Shown here: in pieces, positions 58,422 to 64,000 of the stretch | Layout of the letters: each line of letters opens with the position of its first letter | How positions within the stretch are numbered: position 1 is the first letter of the stretch | Source of the DNA: Desulfobulbus elongatus DSM 2908 | GTDB lineage: Bacteria; Desulfobacterota; Desulfobulbia; Desulfobulbales; Desulfobulbaceae | Assembly: GCF_000621145.1 (NCBI RefSeq) | Contig: NZ_JHZB01000001.1 | Span: 149,023-213,022 of the forward strand | DNA length: 64,000 nucleotides | Direction: 5' to 3' | Made by a program: the position numbers and the translations under genes | The notes under the pieces: model-generated | The model's input: the letters and a program-made list of their open reading frames with translations, nothing else | What the model was told of the DNA's origin: nothing | Databases searched by the model: none

Positions 58422-59644
58422 GCCGCCCCCTTGCGTTGCAGGGCCGGCGAAACCTCCCTTTGGTACTGGGGAATGTAGACCGAAAAGCAGGAACCGTGGC
58501 CGGGCGCGCTCTCCACCTCGATATAGCCGGAGAAACCGCGGACGATCCGGTCGACGATCGACAGGCCCAGGCCCATGCCGGTGCCCACCTCCCGGGTGGT
58601 GAAGAAGGGATCGAAGATTTTCTTCTGCAGTTCTTCGGGGATGCCCTCGCCGTTGTCCGCCACGGTGACCAGCACGTAGGGCTCCTTGGCCATGGTCGTC
58701 AGGTTGAGGCAGTGGCGAATACGGCTGGTGACGGTCAGCCTGGGCGTGTCCACCCGGCCCATGGCCTGGATGGCGTTCTGCACCAGGTTGAGAAAGACCT
58801 GCTCCAGCCGGACCTCCACGCCCAGGACCTCGCAGGGCTGGTCGGCGAGGCGCAGATCGAGCGCGATCTCGCTTAAACGCAACTGCGATTCGAGAAAGCT
58901 CAGAATCTTGCGGATGATCGCATTCAGTTCCACCGCGGCCTGCTCTCCCTCGACCTTGCGGCCGAAACTCCGCATGGTGGCGATGATCGACGAAGCCTTG
59001 TTCACCCGGTCGATGATGATGTGCAGGTTTTCCCGCAGCATGTCGGTATGGTCGCCGGGCGTCTCCAGCGCCTTGAGGCCGTTGCGGGCAAAGAGCAGGA
59101 TGGCGTTGAGCGGCTGGGTCAGTTCATGGCCCACGCCGGCGGCCATCTCGCCCAGACTGGCCAGCCGGCTGGAGTGGATCAGCTGTTTCTGCCCCTCCTG
59201 CATCTGCGCCATCAGGTCGTAGAACTCGCTGCAATCGGAGCAGATCAGCATGTGCAGCACCAGGCCGTTGGGGTTGACGTGGGTGGAGCCGCGCATCTTC
59301 ACGGGCAGGCCCGGCCCCCTGGCGGTGGCGAGCTGGGCCTCGAACTCGGTGAATTCACCCCTGGCAAAGGCCTGCCGGATGGCCTCGGCCTTGTCCGGCA
59401 AGACCAGGTCGTCCAGGGTCAGGCGGCGGTCGGCATCCAGGGAGAAACCGGTGCGCTGGAGAAACTCGCGGTTGGTCTGGATCACCTTGAAGTCCTGGTC
59501 CATGAGGAGAAACAGTTCGGAGATGCCGGCCAGGATGCGCTCGGTGAACGACCGGCTGGCCTCCATCTCCTCGTGCTTCTTCAGGACGCGGACAACCAGA
59601 TCCTGCCGTTGTTTTTCCAGTATTTTGATTGCCTGATCGTGCAT
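58418..59644 (-). CDS. Sensor histidine kinase with PAS domain
   Basis: A 408-residue kinase with no transmembrane segment. A coiled N-terminus leads to a PAS domain (about 35-150, with [10 protein letters not shown]), then the phosphoacceptor His173 in [14 protein letters not shown], then the ATP-binding domain ([24 protein letters not shown]). It should sense a cytoplasmic signal and phosphorylate the overlapping NtrC-type regulator. GAGGAAAGG precedes the ATG. Confidence 0.9.
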   Translation of the reverse strand: MHDQAIKILEKQRQDLVVRVLKKHEEMEASRSFTERILAGISELFLLMDQDFKVIQTNREFLQRTGFSLDADRRLTLDDLVLPDKAEAIRQAFARGEFTEFEAQLATARGPGLPVKMRGSTHVNPNGLVLHMLICSDCSEFYDLMAQMQEGQKQLIHSSRLASLGEMAAGVGHELTQPLNAILLFARNGLKALETPGDHTDMLRENLHIIIDRVNKASSIIATMRSFGRKVEGEQAAVELNAIIRKILSFLESQLRLSEIALDLRLADQPCEVLGVEVRLEQVFLNLVQNAIQAMGRVDTPRLTVTSRIRHCLNLTTMAKEPYVLVTVADNGEGIPEELQKKIFDPFFTTREVGTGMGLGLSIVDRIVRGFSGYIEVESAPGHGSCFSVYIPQYQREVSPALQRKGAA

Positions 59645-59773
59645 TGCCTTTCCTCGGAAGTGTGCCGGATCGCCCACCGATCATACCCGCCATCCCCCTG
59701 CGGCGTCATCCATTTTCAGCAGGGAAGGAGGCCGGTCCGGCCGGGCGAAGAGGCGAAGAGCCGCGGTTTTTGT

Positions 59774-60751
59774 TCAGAGGCGGAAGAAGAGGAGCCAGGA
59801 CATGTAGGCCGCGTAGACGGCGACAAAGGCGCCGCCTTCTCCGCGGGAGACGCGCTTGCCGGTGGCGAACACGGGCAGGCAGAGAAAGGCGACGCCGGCC
59901 ATCAGCGGGATGTCGACCAGCAGCAATTGCCGCTCCACCGGCAGGCCGTCCGGCGAGACCAGGCAGGTGAGGCCCAGGATCACGAGAATGTTATAGATGC
60001 TGCTGCCCAGAAGGTTGCCGACGGCGACGTCCCGGTCGCCCTTGAGGGTGGCGACCACGGTGGTGGCCAGCTCCGGGGCCGAGGTGCCGATGGCCACGAT
60101 CGTCAGCCCGATCAGGGCCTCCGAGATGCCGAGTGACCGGGCGATGTCGATCGCGCCGTCCACCAGCCAGTCGGCCCCGAGAACGGTGAGCCCCATGCCG
60201 GCTGCGAGGATGCCCGCGTATTTGACCCTGGTCTGCACGACTGCCCGCCTCAGCTCGGGGGTGGCACCGTAGAGGTCGCTGAATTCGGCCTGCACGCTCT
60301 GCATCTCGGCGCGGCTCATGAGGATGACCGCCACGGTATAGGGAATGGCGATGCTGAGCAGCAGCCCCCCTTCGAGGCGGGTGAGGACGCCGTCCCAGGC
60401 CATGACGGTCATCAGGGTGGCGGCCACGATCATGATCGGGAGATCGAGCTTGAGCACCCGCAGATGGAGCGGCAGGGGTTGCAGCAGCGCGCTCAGGCCG
60501 AGAATGAACAGGATGTTGAACAGGTTGGTGCCGGCGATGTTGCCCACGGCCAGCACGCCGCTGCCCTGCCAGCTCGCGGTGATGCCCACCACCAGCTCGG
60601 GCATGCTGGTGCCGATGGCGACCACGGTCAGGCCGAGCACCAGCGGGGAAACGCCCAGCGACGCGGCCAGGCGCGACGCTCCGCGCACCACCATTTCCGC
60701 GCCGATGCCGAGGAGCACGAGCCCCGCAAGAAACAAGGGGATGCCGCTCAT
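59774..60751 (-). CDS. Calcium/sodium exchanger, YrbG family
   Basis: A 325-residue CaCA-family antiporter with two inverted alpha repeats: GTSMPE at 47-52 and GTSAPE in the second half, each followed by GN..GS/GT.. (N)L.N. About ten hydrophobic helices. It exports Ca2+ or exchanges it for Na+; the cation preference is inferred from family. Confidence 0.9.
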   Translation of the reverse strand: MSGIPLFLAGLVLLGIGAEMVVRGASRLAASLGVSPLVLGLTVVAIGTSMPELVVGITASWQGSGVLAVGNIAGTNLFNILFILGLSALLQPLPLHLRVLKLDLPIMIVAATLMTVMAWDGVLTRLEGGLLLSIAIPYTVAVILMSRAEMQSVQAEFSDLYGATPELRRAVVQTRVKYAGILAAGMGLTVLGADWLVDGAIDIARSLGISEALIGLTIVAIGTSAPELATTVVATLKGDRDVAVGNLLGSSIYNILVILGLTCLVSPDGLPVERQLLLVDIPLMAGVAFLCLPVFATGKRVSRGEGGAFVAVYAAYMSWLLFFRL

Positions 60752-61240
60752 GCGCCGGGGAGACTATTGCTCGTTCCGTGGCCGCGCCGGCAGCCCGGAG
60801 CCGGGACGGGCGGATGCGTTCCGGGTGTCATCAATGCGTTCGTGCAGTTCCTGTCCGTTGGTTGGATATGTTGCATCATCACCTGTGCACGACACGCCCT
60901 GTCGCGTTTTTTGTGGACCCGCCCCCAGCCGGTCGGTGGGCGCTTCGGCACACGGTTTGGGGCCATTTTGGGGCAGCCGTCCAATCGGCGCCCGCCCCTG
61001 CGGTCCGGCCCGCCATCACGCTCCGGCCGCACCGTTTCCTCTCCGGGCATTCGTGGATGTCGTCGGCACGCATTCCGCGACGACATCCACCGCCGTATCG
61101 GCCGACGGCATGGCATCCGATTTTTCCAGACTACAGCAAAACCGCCGGGATGCACAAGCAGTAAGCAGTCCGGCGGCCGTGGACGGCGGGCAGGGCGCAC
61201 GCGCGGCGCCCCGGTCTCCGTCCCCTGTGGCGACAGCGCG
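60752..61240. other. Gene-free gap with a long hairpin
   Basis: About 490 bases with no convincing gene; frames here are Arg/Pro/Ala-rich shadows. A perfect 12-bp inverted repeat, TGGATGTCGTCG at 61054-61065 and its complement at 61078-61089, stands out. No T-run follows on either strand, so it does not look like an intrinsic terminator. Confidence 0.5.
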
Positions 61241-61495
61241 TTAAAACTGATCGCCCTCGATATTTTTCCTCATTTGAGCGATTTCAAGCCCGAGGGCCAC
61301 GCATTGCCTGCCCTCCATGCAGCTGTCGGCATCCATCACTTCGAGAAAGTGGTCCAAGGAGTGCGACCCCTTCTTCAAATGGACCATCCATGTCTTTTCG
61401 GTTGCGTTGAAATCCACCTTGATATCGATACCGCAGGTGCCGATATCCGGATAGATCGAAGTGATCTTCCCGCACAATTCCTTTTCCGTATACAT
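61241..61495 (-). CDS. Small conserved-looking protein next to dsrC-like gene
   Basis: An 84-residue acidic, soluble protein that I do not recognise, with three cysteines (ELCGK, GTCGI, DSCME, plus QCVAL making four). AGGAGG is 7 bases before the ATG at 61495; the ATG two codons upstream is too close. It follows the DsrC-like gene by 39 bases, so the two are probably co-transcribed. Confidence 0.65.
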   Translation of the reverse strand: MYTEKELCGKITSIYPDIGTCGIDIKVDFNATEKTWMVHLKKGSHSLDHFLEVMDADSCMEGRQCVALGLEIAQMRKNIEGDQF

Positions 61496-61534
61496 GACCA
61501 TACCTCCTCGCCGCGGTTCTGGTGGTGTTTCGCC

Positions 61535-61891
61535 TCAACAGTAGGGTTCCATGAAGAAATGCTCGCCATCCATGCTGACGAAGCGGACGCCGTCCTGTTT
61601 GGGGAGTCCGGCTATTTTCCATGCCTTTTCCGGGTTGATAAATTGCCTGGTGACACATTGTTTCGGTTGATGCGTAATGCGGCAGACATTGTTCAGCAGG
61701 GGAAACACCCGGTATTTCACGAAATATACCCTCATGAAACGGAGGATGTCCATCTGCTCGACCGACAGCACACCCATGCCTTCCTGCTCGGCCAGGGCCA
61801 TGGCCACCTCTTCGTTCCAATCGTTTTGATCGACGAGATAGCCGTTCGCCTCGACCCGTATCTTTTTTCCTTGTATTTCAAGTGTTGACAT
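61535..61891 (-). CDS. DsrC/TusE-family protein lacking canonical cysteines
   Basis: A 118-residue DsrC/TusE-family protein, recognised from GYLVDQNDWNEEVAMALAEQEGM, ILRFMRVYF and the AGLPK motif. In true DsrC a Cys lies 3 residues before AGLPK and a second Cys follows as GCV. Here these positions are Trp (AWKIAGLPK) and Val (DGVR). The protein then extends about 15 residues and ends with a lone C-terminal Cys. It therefore cannot form the usual DsrC trisulfide in the same way and may be a regulatory or alternative sulfur carrier. GGAAGG lies before the ATG. A Fur-box-like sequence lies about 85 bases upstream. Confidence 0.75.
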   Translation of the reverse strand: MSTLEIQGKKIRVEANGYLVDQNDWNEEVAMALAEQEGMGVLSVEQMDILRFMRVYFVKYRVFPLLNNVCRITHQPKQCVTRQFINPEKAWKIAGLPKQDGVRFVSMDGEHFFMEPYC

Positions 61892-61974
61892 TGTGCACCT
61901 TCCCATCGTCCAGCATCCTTCGGCGATGACCGGTTCACGGCTGATTTCGCGCCGGCCTGTTCCCGTATCTTAAC

Positions 61975-61993
61975 GATAACCATTCTCATTGAA
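61975..61993. promoter_or_regulatory. Fur-box-like sequence
   Basis: GATAACCATTCTCATTGAA matches the 19-base Fur consensus at 12 positions, with the GATAA and TCATT blocks intact. It lies upstream of the DsrC-like gene. The rest of 61892-62354 shows no gene. Confidence 0.35.
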
Positions 61994-62354
61994 TGTGCCG
62001 ATAAAACACCGAGGAAGGGCGGCATTGCGTTCGATCTCAGAGGTATGGAGGGGGAAAGTCGTGCGGGCACCGGTCCGGTCCGGGCGCTGCCGGCGCCAGG
62101 CATGGGGTGTGGAAACCATGCCGGTATTCTCTTCCTTGACGAAAGAGAGCCGCGGCGGATATACCGACCTTGTCGATACATGGTCGATGGCAGGCGCGCG
62201 GTCGTTTCCCGCCTTGGGCCTGTTGACGAACGAGGATGCGCGCTTTCCCTTGGGGCCGTATCCCGAAGCAAGGATGTCCGTGTTCGGCTGAGGCCGGCAC
62301 CACGGCGGAGCATCCGGAATACAACCAACAGGTGTACACATGGAAGCAGGAACT

Positions 62355-62978
62355 ATGAGCGAATACCTGAAATTTTTTGTCGCCCTGCTCGCCATCGTCA
62401 ACCCCGTGGGCATGCTGCCGATTTTCATCAACATGACAGCGAATCAGGAGCGGGCGGGCCGCAACAAAAACGGTTCCATCGCCGCCGTTTCCATGGGCGT
62501 CATCCTGCTGGTCGTCCTGTTTTCGGGCGAGGCGATTCTTCGTTTTTTCGGGATATCCGTCGACTCGTTCCAGGTCGGCGGCGGCATCTTGATCCTCCTC
62601 ATGGCCATCTCCATGCTGAATGCCAAGATGAGCAATGTGAAGCAGACGAAGGAGGAGGAACTCGATTCCTCCGAACGCGAGAGCGTGGCGGTGGTGCCGC
62701 TCGGCACGCCGCTTCTGGCCGGTCCAGGGGCGATCAGCACCGTCATCCTGTACTCGCAGCACTCGCCGTCCGCCCTGCATGCGGCGTATCTGGCGACGGG
62801 AATCGTCGCCCTGGCCTGCCTGACCGCCCTGCTGTTCCGGTTGGCTCCGGCCATCACCCGGCTGCTCGGCAGGACGGGCATCAACATCGTCACCCGTCTC
62901 ATGGGGCTCATCATGGCCGCCATGGGCGTCGAATTCATCGCCCACGGCCTCAAGCAGCTCTTTCCCATCCTCGGCTGA
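62355..62978 (+). CDS. MarC-family membrane protein
   Basis: A 207-residue protein with six hydrophobic segments and the MarC hallmarks NPVGMLPIF near the N-terminus, PLGTPLLAGPGAIST mid-protein and LMGLIMAAMGVEFI at the end. MarC proteins are not true antibiotic-resistance factors and their role is unclear; some are suggested to export amino acids. AGGA precedes the ATG. Confidence 0.88.
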   Translation: MSEYLKFFVALLAIVNPVGMLPIFINMTANQERAGRNKNGSIAAVSMGVILLVVLFSGEAILRFFGISVDSFQVGGGILILLMAISMLNAKMSNVKQTKEEELDSSERESVAVVPLGTPLLAGPGAISTVILYSQHSPSALHAAYLATGIVALACLTALLFRLAPAITRLLGRTGINIVTRLMGLIMAAMGVEFIAHGLKQLFPILG

Positions 62979-63181
62979 CGCCGAAAGCCTCCTGCCGGGC
63001 TCGCTGATCGGTCCAGCGGCCGATCGGCAAGCGCTGGTCCTGTTTCTCCCTCCATCCGGTTCGATTCGAGAGCAGGAAGCCGCAACAGGTTTGCCTGCCC
63101 AGCAATTTTGTGCCGCAAGCATTTATTTCGATGCAGTCCGGGAAGCGGCTCGATTCCGGCCGATCCGGCGACCGCCATCGC

Positions 63182-63660
63182 GCCTCCCGCGAAATGCCGA
63201 TGGGACGCGGCTTCGGCACCGGTGGCCTGCAACTGACCCTGAGCCTGGTCGGCCGCGGCGACAACCTGAAAGTCATCGATCAGGGTGCCGACGATTCGGT
63301 GAACGCGGTCAATCTGCGCCATTTCATCGAGTTGACGGAGGCCCGGCGTGGACATCACGGAACGTACCCAGGACGCGACCCTCATCCAGTCGCGCCACCG
63401 CATCCCCGAACACCCCCTGAGCAACGACCAGGTTCTGGTCTTGCAAGTCCCGTATCCCGATCCGCTGGTGGTCGTCGAGCCTTCGGAGGCCCGGCGCAAA
63501 ATCATGCACGGCGAGGGGGATTATTCGCTGCTGCTGACCAAGCTCTACGAAGACATCGTCCGTTTCGACGAAATCACCATCTCGCGCCGCTATCCGACGC
63601 GGATCAACGGCCATTACGTGCTGGACCCCAGCCCCATTCCCCGCTTCGACGTCCCCAAGC
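63182..63660 (+). pseudogene. phnJ: Decayed phnJ (C-P lyase) fragment
   Basis: The translation matches PhnJ, the radical-SAM C-P lyase of phosphonate breakdown: ASREMPMGRGFGTGGLQLTL, VIDQGADDSVNAVNL, then TERTQDATLIQSRHRIPEHPL and DPSPIPRFDVPKL. A +1 frameshift near 63346 joins the two parts. The N-terminal approx. 40 residues are missing; 62979-63181 shows no remnant that I recognise. The C-terminal third, with the cluster cysteines, is cut off where an insertion sequence begins. No other phn gene is in the window. Confidence 0.85.
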
Positions 63661-64000
63661 TTAGTGATTATCTATAAATAATCATGACCTTGTTCAGGAC
63701 AATCATGGCGGCTGCCAATGTGTTGAGTGCAATGTACGAGAGATCTGTCTTCTCGTATCGTGGTATCAATTTGCGAAACCGGTTGAACCATGAATGTGCT
63801 AACTCAACGACCCAGCGCCGTGCCTTGAACGAAGGATCCCTTTCGATCAATTTTTTCTCTTCGCCTCGTGGGCGGATGTGGGGGATGAAGCCATTGGAGA
63901 GTACAGTATCCTCCTTGCCCACATATGCTGCATCAAGGCAGAGATTTTGCGGAGTATCCTTTTCTTTTGGCGCCACCACTCTGTTTTTCAGCAAAACGTC
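63661..64000 (-). mobile_element. End of an IS5-type insertion sequence
   Basis: The left end of an insertion sequence that continues past the window. It interrupts phnJ right after its PKL codons and carries the C-terminal part of an IS5-group transposase on the minus strand. Base composition drops abruptly at the junction. The terminal inverted repeat and target duplication cannot be verified without the other end. Confidence 0.75.
63668..64000 (-). CDS. IS5-type transposase, C-terminal part
   Basis: The last 110 residues of a DDE transposase. RPRGEEKKLI, then RRWVVELAHSWFNRFRKLIPRYEK (the YREK-like catalytic Glu region) and a hydrophobic end are typical of IS5/IS427-type elements. The frame is open to the window edge, so the N-terminus lies outside. 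Confidence 0.82.
   Translation of the reverse strand, partial: DVLLKNRVVAPKEKDTPQNLCLDAAYVGKEDTVLSNGFIPHIRPRGEEKKLIERDPSFKARRWVVELAHSWFNRFRKLIPRYEKTDLSYIALNTLAAAMIVLNKVMIIYR

Overview
The window is GC-rich bacterial chromosome. Its gene content points to a sulfate-reducing or related anaerobic member of the Desulfobacterota, most likely Desulfobulbales. The clues are a complete lactate-to-acetate pathway, a fused LutB-LutA protein, a NifA-type activator, HD-GYP and HDOD signalling proteins, a DsrC-family protein and a selenoprotein. No rRNA is present, so the lineage is inferred.

Layout. 1-5.5 kb: partial membrane protein, aquaporin Z, a LysE-type exporter, a 1 kb AT-rich gap with two related hairpins, an SLC13-type anion transporter, and tRNA-Lys/tRNA-Glu. 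5.7-16.2 kb: an RdgC N-terminal-like protein, a TPR protein and a possible RdgC C-terminal partner, then gatB, radC, hemW, class I fumarase, a LOG protein and a hemerythrin/REC/HD-GYP protein. 16.2-28.8 kb: lactate island with glcF and glcD, a FadR-family regulator, lldP, lutC, a lutB-lutA fusion, pta and ackA. These import lactate, oxidise it to pyruvate and convert acetyl-CoA to acetate with ATP formation. Two related operator-like palindromes suggest shared control. 28.8-37.5 kb: a cation efflux protein, an HDOD protein, a hemolysin-III protein, an alanine-type aminotransferase, ilvN, ilvB and a second HDOD protein. Both the ilvBN operon and the aminotransferase gene are preceded by a promoter, a short amino-acid-rich leader peptide and a terminator, so both look attenuated. 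37.5-41.3 kb: a tight four-gene operon of envelope proteins, including a trypsin-like protein with three repeated beta domains, of unknown role. 41.5-52 kb: rdgB, nifA-queH, two tRNA-Ser genes, the biotin genes bioG and bioF coupled to an in-frame-UGA selenoprotein gene with a SECIS-like hairpin, yciA, an HDOD protein with a GspE/PilB-like ATPase, and fumC. 52-64 kb: a small hydrolase, a VWA lipoprotein divergent from a sigma/anti-sigma pair, a cupin, a two-component system, a Ca2+/Na+ exchanger, a DsrC-like gene pair, a MarC protein, a decayed phnJ fragment and the end of an IS5-type insertion sequence.

The strongest unusual signals are the alanine-codon leader attenuator in front of the aminotransferase gene, the UGA-containing ArsC-like selenoprotein gene, the secreted protease operon, the DsrC-like protein lacking both canonical redox cysteines, and the apparent split of RdgC around a TPR gene.
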